64,000 nucleotides of DNA from Salinactinospora qingdaonensis (lineage in GTDB: Bacteria > Actinomycetota > Actinomycetes > Streptosporangiales > Streptosporangiaceae), in contig NZ_BAABDD010000007.1 in NCBI RefSeq assembly GCF_039539445.1, forward strand, positions 216,339 to 280,338, read 5' to 3'. Under the pieces are notes generated by a model, which ran no database searches, had not been told where the DNA came from, and worked only from the letters and a program-made list of their open reading frames with translations. Position 1 is the stretch's first letter. Every line of letters begins with the position of its first letter. Below are positions 25,745 through 34,579 of the stretch, piece by piece. Position numbers and translations under genes: made by a program.

Positions 25745-26596
25745 TCAACTGTCCGGGAGGAGTTCGTTGCGCAGTTTGGCCAGGGTCGCCGACAGTGTCC
25801 GTGACACATGCATCTGCGACAGCCCCACCTTCTCGGCGATTTGGGCCTGGGTCTTGTTGCCGACGAAGCGCAACAGCAGAATGCGCCGCTCTCGTGGCGG
25901 CAGCGCGTCCAGGGCCGGCTTGAGCGCCGCCCGGTCGACCACGCTCTCCAACGCGCCGTCGAGTTCGCCCATCGTGTCGCCGAGGGTCTTGTCCTCCTCA
26001 TCGGCTCCATAGGGCACATCCAGGGACAGGGCGCTGTAGGCCGTGGAGGCCTCCAGGAGTTCGACGGTCTCCTCGACGGTCATCTCCAACAATTCAGCAA
26101 TCTCAGCGACCGTGGGAGAACGGCCATTGCGCTGGGTGAACCACGCGGTAACGCGGTTCAGCTCCGCTCTTTTCTCCTGGTGTTTACGAGGAACGCGAAC
26201 CGCCCATGTGCGGTCACGGAAATGGCGTTTCACCTCACCCGTCATCATCGGCAAGGCGTAGGAAATGAATTCTTTTCCGAAGTCGGGGTTGAAATCACGG
26301 ATGGCCTGCATGAGTCCCACCATGGCGACCTGGCGAAGGTCCTCCTCTGGCTCGCCACGGTTGCGGTACTGGCGGGCGATCCGACGCGCGACCGGTGCGT
26401 GCAGGTCGATGAGCTGTTGGCAGATCCGTTCGCGTTCAGGGTCCATCCGCCCCAGTTGTTGCAGCTCCGCCAGGAGCTCTCTGGTCTGCTGCCGGTATTC
26501 TTCGTCGGTTCGAGAGGAGCGAATCGGACGGGGACGCGGAACTCCAGTTGACTGCGTATTCGTGTGGGTATGGGGATGTGTTTTTGCCGCAGGCAT
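25745..26596 (-). CDS. RNA polymerase sigma factor, SigB/SigF type
   Basis: This 283-aa alternative sigma factor has region 2 (EEDLRQVAMVGLMQAI, FNPDFGKEFISYALPMMTGE), region 3 (RSPTVAEIAELLEM) and region 4 (LPPRERRILLLRF, TQAQIAEKVGLSQMHVSRTL). This is the SigB/SigF stress and development group. These sigma factors are usually held by an anti-sigma factor, but no anti-sigma gene is adjacent. The first 30 residues are polar and His/Thr-rich. The start is ATG 26596 with GGGAGAGG upstream. A promoter/operator-like element about 450 bp upstream (27033-27065, minus direction) points toward this gene. Confidence 0.88.
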   Translation of the reverse strand: MPAAKTHPHTHTNTQSTGVPRPRPIRSSRTDEEYRQQTRELLAELQQLGRMDPERERICQQLIDLHAPVARRIARQYRNRGEPEEDLRQVAMVGLMQAIRDFNPDFGKEFISYALPMMTGEVKRHFRDRTWAVRVPRKHQEKRAELNRVTAWFTQRNGRSPTVAEIAELLEMTVEETVELLEASTAYSALSLDVPYGADEEDKTLGDTMGELDGALESVVDRAALKPALDALPPRERRILLLRFVGNKTQAQIAEKVGLSQMHVSRTLSATLAKLRNELLPDS

Positions 26597-27046
26597 GAAT
26601 TACCTCTCCCAACGCAGTGAAGACCGCATGTGCGGACACATCGGCTGGTCTCACGCAATGGGCCACCGGGGATCCCCCGCTGTAACCGCGGTGGCAAGGG
26701 ATTCCGTGCAACGTGCGCCAGGGAATCGTGTCGCAGGGCGCCGGAGCCGGCGACCGCCAGGTGAATTGATTATAAGGAAAGGCCACGCTGTCGGACCTCA
26801 GATACGGCATTAGCAAGTCTAGGGAAAGCAGAGCTGAAACGAAACAATCACGAGCAGATATAGCAAGGTTTTACCGGAAGCGGGTATAGCCGTTCCATTC
26901 GGGGGTAGCCCAACGTGACGAGCTGGTTCGGAAGCGTTTTCTCCTGCCGTTCGGCGTCCTCGGCTGTAGTGGAGAAGTGCTTGTGCTGCGGCCCAAAGCG
27001 CTGTGTTTGCCGTGGCTCTCGGTAGTGTAATGTCGCTCACGTATTT

Positions 27047-27082
27047 TGAAGATCTACAGTGTAAAAATAGGTTCGTGGTCAA
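27047..27082 (-). promoter_or_regulatory. Recurrent promoter/operator element, copy A
   Basis: On the minus strand it reads TTGACC, a spacer of about 17 bp, then TTACACTGTAGATCTT. The TACACTGTAGA part has BlaI/MecI-like TACA-TGTA symmetry and overlaps the likely -10. It faces the sigma factor gene about 450 bp away. The same arrangement occurs at about 56400 and 60850. Confidence 0.5.
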
Positions 27083-27168
27083 TTGGAAGCCAAGGAGTGG
27101 TCAGTCAAGCGCCCCAAAGTCGGATCTGAAAGCGAAAAGTGCCCGTCATGTAAGACGTCGTATGCCGA

Positions 27169-27212
27169 TGCACGTTCACTTTCGTGCACGTGCAGAATCC
27201 GTGCACGTGCAC
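27169..27212. repeat. Clustered TGCACGTGCA palindromes
   Basis: GTGCACGTGCA (27184-27194) and GTGCACGTGCAC (27201-27212) lie 17 bp apart, with a partial third copy (TGCACGTT) near 27170. A protein-binding array is likely, but the regulator is unknown. Confidence 0.6.
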
Positions 27213-27309
27213 AATGGTGGAGAAGGTGGAAAACAGTGGGTATGGCAGTGGGGAAGCACCGACCACGATAGGGTCCGGATCGAGCCGAGATTTTTGAGCC
27301 CGACCGGCT

Positions 27310-28440
27310 CTACTCTCCGTTGCTGTCGATAGCGCGCACCGCGGGAGCCAGCTTGGCCAGTATCTCAGCACTGAGCGGCGCCGAGCCCGCCTCCTCAGCA
27401 GCCGCCTGCTGCCCTTCTGCACTGAGGATGTAGCTCAAGAACGCCTTGACCCCCCGCGCGTCGACCGGTTTTTCATAGGACAGGCAGGCGATCTCGTAGC
27501 TGATGAGCACGATGGGGTAGATGTCTGGATCGTCGGTGCGGTAGTCGACGTTGACGGCGTGGTCGTACTCGCTGCCGCCCTCGCGCTCGGGAGAACTGTT
27601 GAGGATCTTGGCGGCCGATTCCGCCGACACCTCGACGAACGTTTCCCCCACGCCGATCCGCGCCGTCGACAGTTCACCCACGTGTGAAGCCTCCACGTAG
27701 CCGATCGTGCCCTCGCCGCCTTCGACGGCTTCGGCTATACCGCTGTTGCCTTGGGCGGCCTCCACCGGCTGTACCGGCCACTGCCCGCTGGGCTCGTGCG
27801 GCCACGCCTGCCCGGCGGCCTGCGACAAATACGTCGTGAAGTTCTCGGTGGTGCCGGACTCGTCGGAACGGTTGACCGGGGTAATGCGCTGGTGCGGTAG
27901 ATCGAGGTCGGGGTTGTCGGCCGTGATCGCCGGATCGTCCCAATGAGATATCTCTCCAGCGAAGACATGCGCGAGCGTGTGCGGGCTCAGGTTGACCGAG
28001 TCCACGCCCCGCAGCCGGAAGATTACGGCGATCGGCACCACATAGGACGGCAGGTGGATGGCGGGCGCGCCGTTGCAGCGCTCCTGGGCCCACTGTTGCT
28101 CTGTCCCCTCCAGCGGCGCGTCGGACCCGGCGAACTCTACGGCGCCGTCCAAAAACTTGCTCCGGCCGCCCCCGGAGCCGATCACGTCATAGAACACCTG
28201 AGTGTCGGAGCAGACGGTCATATAGCCGGCCATCCAGACCTGCATAGCGTTTTCCTGGGCGCTCGACCCCGCACCGGAGATGTCGTCCTCAGGTATGCAC
28301 TCCAAATCCTCGGGAACGGCGAGCGGAGAATTCCCCCGTACGGCTTGGTCACTGCCGCAGGCAGCCAACAGCGCCAGCGCGCTCACGAGCACGAGAACAG
28401 CTATGACCACGGGTATCGTGCGGTTTCTCGACGTGGACAC
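27310..28440 (-). CDS. pstS: Phosphate-binding lipoprotein PstS-like
   Basis: This 376-aa substrate-binding protein of the phosphate (Pst) type has a hydrophobic signal with lipobox LLAAC (C28). It shows the phosphate-binding SGAGSSAQ-type loop near residue 55, then FAGSDAPL, NRSDESGTTENF and GTIGYVEASHV. It captures phosphate outside the membrane for a PstCAB importer. No pstC, pstA or pstB is next to it, so it is an orphan binding protein. The start is ATG at 28440. No clear PHO box was recognised upstream. Confidence 0.85.
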   Translation of the reverse strand: MSTSRNRTIPVVIAVLVLVSALALLAACGSDQAVRGNSPLAVPEDLECIPEDDISGAGSSAQENAMQVWMAGYMTVCSDTQVFYDVIGSGGGRSKFLDGAVEFAGSDAPLEGTEQQWAQERCNGAPAIHLPSYVVPIAVIFRLRGVDSVNLSPHTLAHVFAGEISHWDDPAITADNPDLDLPHQRITPVNRSDESGTTENFTTYLSQAAGQAWPHEPSGQWPVQPVEAAQGNSGIAEAVEGGEGTIGYVEASHVGELSTARIGVGETFVEVSAESAAKILNSSPEREGGSEYDHAVNVDYRTDDPDIYPIVLISYEIACLSYEKPVDARGVKAFLSYILSAEGQQAAAEEAGSAPLSAEILAKLAPAVRAIDSNGE

Positions 28441-28816
28441 GGTCGGCTAACCCTCCCTGCGGTCGTAATATCACTCACAGTGTCCAAGTATCGGCTTTCC
28501 GTAGTGGAGTAGTAGCCTGATGACCCGCCAGTAATCAAATGACGCCGAAAAACTTAACAAAAAGTGAATAGAGGTGCAGAGTTGGGAGATTTCCCCGGCG
28601 TTGCCGCGTGCGCCCGCCATGACCCCCCATTTCGGCCCGCTCACCCCAGCGCGACATTGGACACGCCATCACGCGAACCGCCCCACGGGCACCTCAGCCG
28701 TTTTAACCTGAAACTCTGGGTCCGTGGCCACACTGTGTCCTTAGCCGCCACGCGACCAGCACGCAACCAGGACCCCCAGCACAGCTCGGGTGGGGGTATG
28801 CGACGAGGAGTACCTA
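28441..28816. other. Divergent promoter region between pstS and glgX
   Basis: This 376-bp region has an AT-richer centre (28500-28570) that should carry the promoters for both genes. No operator palindrome or small gene could be supported. Confidence 0.4.
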
Positions 28817-30973
28817 TTGCGACCTTGGCTGGGCCAGCCCTACCCGCTGGGCGCTTCCTTTGACGGCGTGGGCACCAACTTCGCGCTGTACTCCCAGGTC
28901 GCCGACTTCGTCGAGTTGTGCCTGTTCGACGAGGGCGGTGCCGAAAAACGAATCCGACTGCCCGAAGCGCACGGATTCGTCCACCATGGCTACCTGCCCG
29001 GGATCGGTCCCGGGCAGCGTTACGGTTACCGCGTACACGGCCCCTACGACCCGATGCAGGGGTTGCGGTGCAACCCCAACAAGCTCCTCATCGACCCCTA
29101 CGCCAAGGCCATCACCGGCGAGGTCGAGTGGAAGGAGGCGCTATTCGGCTACCGCTTCGGCACCGAGGAGCAGCGCAACGACGCCGACTCGGCCGCTTAC
29201 GTGCCCAAGTCGGTGGTGATCAACCCCTTCTTCGACTGGGGCAACGAAAACCGCCCGCGTATCCCCTACAACGAGAGCGTCATCTACGAGACCCACGTGC
29301 GCGGCCTGACCATGCGCCACCCCGACGTGCCCAAGGAGTTGCGCGGCACCTACTCGGGGCTGGCGCACCCGGCCGTGATCGATCACCTCACCCGACTCGG
29401 GGTGACCGCCGTCGAACTCATGCCGGTCCACCAGTTCCTGCACGATCACGCCTTGGTCGCGCGCGGGCTGCGCAATTACTGGGGCTACAACACGATCGGC
29501 TTCTTCGCGCCCCACAGCGGTTACGCCTCCCAGCCCGGCCGCGGTACCCAGGTGCAAGAATTCAAGGCGATGGTGCGCGCGCTGCACGAAGCCGGCATCG
29601 AGGTCATTTTGGACGTGGTCTACAACCACACCGCCGAAGGCAACCACCTCGGGCCGACCCTGTCCATGCGCGGTATCGACAACCAGGCCTACTACCGACT
29701 GGTCGACGACGATCCGCGCTACTACATGGACTACACCGGCACGGGCAACTCACTTAACGCCCGTCACCCGCACTCGTTGCAGCTCATCATGGACTCGCTG
29801 CGCTATTGGGTGCTGGACATGCACGTCGACGGGTTCCGCTTCGACCTGGCCTCGGCGCTGGCCCGAGAGTTCTACGACGTCGACCGGCTCAGCGCCTTCT
29901 TCGACATCGTGCAGCAGGACCCGGTGATCTCGCAGGTGAAGCTGATCGCCGAGCCGTGGGACGTCGGCCCCGGGGGCTATCAGGTGGGCAACTTCCCGCC
30001 GCTGTGGACCGAGTGGAACGGCAAGTACCGCGACACCGTCCGCGACTTCTGGCGCGGCCAGCCCGCCACCCTGGGCGAGTTCGCCTCCCGCGTCACCGGC
30101 TCCTCCGACCTCTACCAAGACGACGGGCGCCGCCCTTTCGCCTCGATCAACTTCGTCACCTGCCACGACGGCTTCACCCTGGCCGATTTGGTCTCCTACA
30201 ACCGCAAACACAACGAGGCCAACGGCGAGAACAACCAGGACGGCAGCGACGACAACCGCTCGTGGAACTGCGGCGTGGAAGGCCCCACCGACGACGCCAA
30301 GGTCACCGCGTTGCGCCAGCGCCAGCAGCGCAACATCCTGGCCACACTCATGCTGTCCCAGGGGGTGCCGATGCTGTCCCACGGCGACGAGATCGGCCGC
30401 ACCCAGCAGGGCAACAACAACGCCTACTGCCAAGACAACAAGCTCACCTGGCTGGACTGGTCGAAGGTGGAACGCAACGCCGACTTGCTGGCTTTTACCG
30501 CGGCCATCGTCGAGCTGCGCCACCACCACCCGATCTTCCGCCGTACCCGTTTCTTCGCGGGCAGTCCCATCCGCAAGAGCGACGAACTGCGCGACATCGC
30601 CTGGTTCACGCCCGACGGCGCGGAGATGACCGAGGAGAACTGGGAAGCCGACTTCGGCCGCAGCATCGTGGTGTTCCTCAACGGCGAAGGCATCACCGAC
30701 CTCGACCAGCGCGGCGAGCGCGTCACCGACGACTCGTTCCTGCTGTGCTTCAACGCCCACTCCGGCGACGTCGAGGTCACGCTGCCCGACCAGGACTACG
30801 GCATCGAGTGGACCGTCATCGTCGATACCGCCCTAGGCGAGGTCCACGTTCCCTCCGGCCCCTTCTCCCAGCACGAGAGCGTGCGCTCGGCCCGATCGGT
30901 CAAGGCCGGCGCCACCATCACGTTGCCCGCCCGGTCACTGCTGTTGCTGCGACGCGCCGCCGAAGCCCGCTGA
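28817..30973 (+). CDS. glgX: Glycogen debranching enzyme GlgX
   Basis: This is a GH13_11 isoamylase-type debranching enzyme of 718 aa that hydrolyses alpha-1,6 branches of glycogen limit dextrin. The start is placed at TTG 28817 (LRPWLGQPYPLGASFDGVG), 7 nt after CGAGGAG. This gives the usual short GlgX N-terminus; a GTG 27 bp upstream is possible. It has an N-terminal CBM48 and a GH13 barrel with DVVYNHTAEG (region I), GFRFDLASAL with the nucleophile Asp (II), LIAEPWDVG with the acid Glu (III) and FVTCHDGFTL (IV). It precedes treY and treZ and provides linear maltodextrin for trehalose synthesis. Confidence 0.92.
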   Translation: MRPWLGQPYPLGASFDGVGTNFALYSQVADFVELCLFDEGGAEKRIRLPEAHGFVHHGYLPGIGPGQRYGYRVHGPYDPMQGLRCNPNKLLIDPYAKAITGEVEWKEALFGYRFGTEEQRNDADSAAYVPKSVVINPFFDWGNENRPRIPYNESVIYETHVRGLTMRHPDVPKELRGTYSGLAHPAVIDHLTRLGVTAVELMPVHQFLHDHALVARGLRNYWGYNTIGFFAPHSGYASQPGRGTQVQEFKAMVRALHEAGIEVILDVVYNHTAEGNHLGPTLSMRGIDNQAYYRLVDDDPRYYMDYTGTGNSLNARHPHSLQLIMDSLRYWVLDMHVDGFRFDLASALAREFYDVDRLSAFFDIVQQDPVISQVKLIAEPWDVGPGGYQVGNFPPLWTEWNGKYRDTVRDFWRGQPATLGEFASRVTGSSDLYQDDGRRPFASINFVTCHDGFTLADLVSYNRKHNEANGENNQDGSDDNRSWNCGVEGPTDDAKVTALRQRQQRNILATLMLSQGVPMLSHGDEIGRTQQGNNNAYCQDNKLTWLDWSKVERNADLLAFTAAIVELRHHHPIFRRTRFFAGSPIRKSDELRDIAWFTPDGAEMTEENWEADFGRSIVVFLNGEGITDLDQRGERVTDDSFLLCFNAHSGDVEVTLPDQDYGIEWTVIVDTALGEVHVPSGPFSQHESVRSARSVKAGATITLPARSLLLLRRAAEAR

Positions 30974-31000
30974 GCTCGGCGCGGCTCCCGCTAGCCTGAC

Positions 31001-31036
31001 GCTGACCTGGCGTTGCGCAAGTAGCGCCAGGTCAGC
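31001..31036. terminator. Stem-loop between glgX and treY
   Basis: GCTGACCTGGCG (31001-31012) pairs perfectly with CGCCAGGTCAGC (31025-31036). It ends 29 bp before treY, so it may terminate or attenuate. Confidence 0.7.
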
Positions 31037-31065
31037 CGGCCGCGTCGCGGGGAGAGGAGTCGCAC

Positions 31066-33393
31066 ATGGCATCTCACACGCCCACGTCGGTCTACCGGCT
31101 TCAGGTGGGGCCCGGCTTCACGCTCACCGACGCAGCCGCCACCGTCGACTACCTGCACCGGCTCGGAGTAGGGGCCGCCTACCTCTCACCGATCCTCACC
31201 GCCGCCCCCGGTTCCACGCACGGCTACGACGTCGTCGACCCCACCGAGGTGTCGCCGCCGCTGGGCGGCGAGCCGGCCCGCCGGGAGCTGGCGGCCACCT
31301 TGAGCGGGCACGGCATGGGCCTGGTCGTCGACATCGTGCCCAACCACATGTCGGTGGCCGTCCCCGCAGCCAACCCCTGGTGGTGGGACGTGTTGCGCCA
31401 CGGCCCGCAGTCGCCCTACGCCCGGTTCTTCGACATCGACTTCGAGGCGGGACCCCTGCTGGTGCCCGTCCTGGCCGACGACGGCGACGGCGGTGCCGCC
31501 GCGCTGGCCGAACTGTCGTTGGACGGGGAGCAGTTGGCCTACCACGAGCACCGTTTCCCACTGGCCCCCGGCACCCGCCACAGCGGCGACGACGCCGATG
31601 CGGTCCACCAGCGGCAGCACTACCGGCTGGTATCGTGGCGGCGCGGTACCGCCGAACTGAATTACCGGCGTTTCTTCGACATCAGCGATCTGGCGGCGGT
31701 GCGCGTGGAGGACCCCGAGGTGTTCGCCGCCACCCACGCCGAGATTCTGCGCTGGGCCGACGCGGGAGAGCTGACGGGGCTGCGCGTGGATCACCCCGAT
31801 GGTCTGACCGACCCCGGCGGCTACGTGCGCCGGCTGCGCGCCGCTTTCGACGGCTGGATCGTGGTCGAGAAGATCCTGGGCGCCGAGGAGGCGCTGCCCG
31901 CCTCGTGGCCGGTGGACGGCACCACCGGCTATGACGCGCTCCGCGAGGTCTGCGGCGTGTTCATCGACCCCGCCGGCGAACAGCCGCTGACCCGGTTGGC
32001 CGCCGCGATGGGCACCGACCCCGACTTCGAGCGCGTCGAGGCCGACAGCCGCGCCGAGGTCGCCGAAACCACGCTGGTCGCCGAGGTGCGCCGGATCGCC
32101 GCGCTGCTGCCCGACATCCCCGCCGAGCGGGCTCGACCGGCCGTGGCCGCGCTGCTGGCTGTCTTCCCCGTCTACCGCTCCTACCTGCCCGAGGGCATGT
32201 CCTGGTGGCAGCAGGCGGTGTGCGAGGCGTCGCGGCGCGCTCCCGACTACGTCGACGTGCTCGCCGCGATCGACCACCGGGTCCACGCCGAGCCCGCCGG
32301 TGACCTGGCGCGACGCATCCAGCAGACCAGCGGTATGGTCGTCGCCAAAGGCACCGAGGATACCGCTTTCTACCGCCACACCCGCTTCATCGCGCTCAAC
32401 GAGGTCGGCGGCGCACCCGAGCGCTTCGGTCTTGACGTGGCCGGCTTCCACGAGCGCGCCGCGCTGCGCGAGGCCGCCTGGCCGCACTCGATGACGACGC
32501 TGTCCACCCACGACACCAAACGCTCCGAGGACGTGCGGGCGCGGCTGGCGGTGCTCAGCGAGATCCCCGAGGACTTCGGTGCCGCCGTGCGCCGCTGGAC
32601 GGGCCGCTGCGGCATCGAGGAGCCCGCGCTGAACCTGCTGGCCTGGCAGACTTTAGTGGGGGTGTGGCCCATCAGCGAGCCGCGGCTGCGTGGCTACCTG
32701 GAGAAGGCCGCTAAGGAGTCCGGGCTGCGCACCTCCTGGACCGACCCCGACCCCCGGTTCGAGGAGCACGTGCGATCCTGGCCCGAGCGGGTCCTCGACG
32801 ATGCCGACCTCTCCGCCGACGTGGCCGCCTTCGTCGCCCGCATCCGCGACGCCGGCTGGTCCAACGCCTTGGGCCAGAAGCTCGTCCAGCTCACCGAGCC
32901 GGGGATTCCCGACGTCTACCAGGGCAGCGAGCTGTGGGAACTGTCCTTAGTCGACCCCGACAACCGCCGTCCGGTCGACTTCACGGTGCGCGAGGCGCTG
33001 TTGGAGCGGCTGGAGCACGGCTGGCGTCCTGACGTCGACGTCAGCGGCGCGGCCAAACTGCACGTGATACGCCAGGCGCTGCACCTGCGCGCCAGCCGCC
33101 CGTTGACCGGCTACCGCCCGCTCACCCCCGTGGGGCCGGCCGCCGAACACGCGCTGGCCTTCGCCCGCGGCGAGCGTTGGGAGGTGGTCACCATCGCCAC
33201 CCGGCTGCCCCTCGGGCTGGCCGCCTCCGGCGGCTGGCGCGACACCGCCGTGCCGCTGCCCGCCGGGTCGGGAGGCTGGAGTGACCTGCTCACCGGGCGC
33301 GCCCTCGCCCCCACCCAGGAATACGAGCCAACGCTCGCATTCCTGGGGGAGGTGTTGGACCGCTACCCGGTCGCCCTGCTGGTGCGCCGTTAG
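31066..33393 (+). CDS. treY: Maltooligosyltrehalose synthase TreY
   Basis: This 775-aa GH13_26 enzyme rearranges the reducing-end alpha-1,4 bond of a maltodextrin to the alpha,alpha-1,1 bond, making maltooligosyltrehalose. The N-terminus is typical (TSVYRLQVGPGFT, YLSPILTAAPGSTHGYDVVD). Catalytic regions are DIVPNHM, GLRVDHPDG with the nucleophile Asp, WIVVEKILG with the Glu, and TLSTHDTKR. The start is ATG 31066 with GGGGAGAGG upstream. It acts with TreZ, encoded 1.2 kb downstream in the same direction. Confidence 0.95.
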   Translation: MASHTPTSVYRLQVGPGFTLTDAAATVDYLHRLGVGAAYLSPILTAAPGSTHGYDVVDPTEVSPPLGGEPARRELAATLSGHGMGLVVDIVPNHMSVAVPAANPWWWDVLRHGPQSPYARFFDIDFEAGPLLVPVLADDGDGGAAALAELSLDGEQLAYHEHRFPLAPGTRHSGDDADAVHQRQHYRLVSWRRGTAELNYRRFFDISDLAAVRVEDPEVFAATHAEILRWADAGELTGLRVDHPDGLTDPGGYVRRLRAAFDGWIVVEKILGAEEALPASWPVDGTTGYDALREVCGVFIDPAGEQPLTRLAAAMGTDPDFERVEADSRAEVAETTLVAEVRRIAALLPDIPAERARPAVAALLAVFPVYRSYLPEGMSWWQQAVCEASRRAPDYVDVLAAIDHRVHAEPAGDLARRIQQTSGMVVAKGTEDTAFYRHTRFIALNEVGGAPERFGLDVAGFHERAALREAAWPHSMTTLSTHDTKRSEDVRARLAVLSEIPEDFGAAVRRWTGRCGIEEPALNLLAWQTLVGVWPISEPRLRGYLEKAAKESGLRTSWTDPDPRFEEHVRSWPERVLDDADLSADVAAFVARIRDAGWSNALGQKLVQLTEPGIPDVYQGSELWELSLVDPDNRRPVDFTVREALLERLEHGWRPDVDVSGAAKLHVIRQALHLRASRPLTGYRPLTPVGPAAEHALAFARGERWEVVTIATRLPLGLAASGGWRDTAVPLPAGSGGWSDLLTGRALAPTQEYEPTLAFLGEVLDRYPVALLVRR

Positions 33394-33399
33394 AAGTCG

Positions 33400-33582
33400 C
33401 TAGAGGACCTCTACGGGGGAGTCCGTGTTGTCGAGTTCAAGGTCCAACGGGACGCTGATCTCGTCGACGAGGGGATCGTGGCTGCCCTCGGGCCCGTGGA
33501 CGGCCCAGGCCGGGGCCGCCATCGACAGCGCGAGTCCGGTCGCGGCGGCCGTGGTGGTCACGGCGGTGACGAGTTTGCTCAT
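33400..33582 (-). CDS. Small secreted protein of unknown function
   Basis: This is a 60-aa product from ATG 33582 with AAGGAGA upstream. The first 30 residues form a signal peptide (LVTAVTTTAAATGLALSMA, then APAWA before cleavage). The mature peptide is about 30 residues, acidic (HGPEGSHDPLVDEISV...), and has no cysteine. It is convergent with treY with only 6 bp between stops. No family was recognised. Good ribosome binding site, signal and GC3 pattern support it being real. Confidence 0.7.
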   Translation of the reverse strand: MSKLVTAVTTTAAATGLALSMAAPAWAVHGPEGSHDPLVDEISVPLDLELDNTDSPVEVL

Positions 33583-34037
33583 GAGCTTCTCCTTCGCTGG
33601 TGCGGTTGACGATGTCGAGAGTCGAGGGCGCATCGGCGCGTGGCCGGCAGGCGACGGCGGGGCCAAGGAGCGCTGCCATCTGTCCAGCGCGGGTCACCCC
33701 TGGCCATGACTGCCCGACGACCGCCCGGCCATGGGGGATGGTCATGCAGCTCAGGGCGGCGCCTACCTGGCCACGTGTTTGGCGCTCTTCGGCGTGGGGC
33801 GATCGAATCCCGCAACCACGACCCCTCACGGCTTCACGACTCTGCGTCGCTTTCAATCTCCATTTAATCACTATCAGTGGTCAATTGGTTGCGTTCTGCT
33901 TTGTGCTGCTAGCGCCGCAGGTCAACGAGGTGCGCTCCGTGTGTGCGGGGAGGTGCCGATGCCGGATGGGTTGTTCGGTTGCCGCTCGGGTGTGTGCTCT
34001 GCGTGGGTGTCGGGTTGTGGTTGGTGGGAGGGTGGGC

Positions 34038-34079
34038 GTCGTTCGCTCGTGCTTCGATCGCTGCGCGATCTCGGCAGCC
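34038..34079 (+). repeat. Dispersed repeat core, copy 1
   Basis: A conserved segment of about 40 bp, running from CGTTCGCTCGTGC to GATCTCGGCAGC, contains the stem GATCGC-N3-GCGATC. Related cores occur at 34376-34414 (inverted), 42883-42922, 43021-43059 and 50549-50588. Confidence 0.85.
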
Positions 34080-34375
34080 TGAGGGGGTGCGTGGGGTGAG
34101 GTTTCGCGAAGTGATGCGGGGGTGCGGGAGCTGAGGTTTCCTTAAGCAGTGCTAAGGCGTGGGGTGGGTGGGCTGGGGAGGTAGTCGGCTGGTGGGTGAG
34201 GCAGTGTCGTTGTGGCTCGGGAGGCTATAGCTGGGGGGATGGCAACGGGCGGTGGTCTTTTGGGCATGGTGGCAGGGTCAGGCATCCGTCCCTGAGTGCA
34301 GTTCACGGAATTTGGGGTTGTGTTGTGGTTGGTTGGGGAGTTGTCATGCACCCGCCCCGAGCACAGCCCACCCCC

Positions 34376-34414
34376 GGCTGCCGAGATCGCGCAGCGATCG
34401 AAGCACGAGCGAAC
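34376..34414 (-). repeat. Dispersed repeat core, copy 2 (inverted)
   Basis: The reverse complement of copy 1 is nearly identical over 39 bp. Further right (34415-34445), the flank retains a GTTTTTGTCCGGCTG-like left end resembling the complete copy at 50497. Confidence 0.85.
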
Positions 34415-34579
34415 GACACCACCTCTCCCCACAGCCGGACAAAAACACAGCGAGCCCCACACGCACCCAAACGGTGGTGGTGAGCGCGGCCCCGCCCACC
34501 ACCTCGGAGCCCCCCACGCCCACCCAAACGCGCTCAACCACCCGTATTACACGCGCGTGACCTGGGTAGACATAAGTGC

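Larger units (their letters stand above)
26597..27309. other. Intergenic region upstream of the sigma gene
   Basis: This 713-bp gap has less GC-biased composition than its surroundings and no convincing protein. It holds a TTGACC...CACTGTAGAT element (minus strand, 27047-27082) and palindromic TGCACGTGCA copies (27169-27212). Short open frames cross it, but they have no ribosome binding sites or recognisable domains. Confidence 0.5.
33583..34579. other. Repeat-bearing intergenic region before treZ
   Basis: About 1 kb without a convincing gene. It carries two inverted copies of the dispersed repeat core (34038-34079 and 34376-34414). Between them lie low-complexity GT-rich stretches. The promoter of treZ must lie in its last 150 bp. 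Confidence 0.6.

Noticed and set aside
26819..27271. Two short open frames between the sigma gene and pstS
   Set aside because: Weak starts, no ribosome binding sites and no codon bias. They cross the promoter-like element and the palindrome array.
34038..34414. Two inverted cores as ends of one insertion sequence
   Set aside because: The intervening DNA has no transposase, and the cores are internal parts of the MITE-like element rather than its tips.
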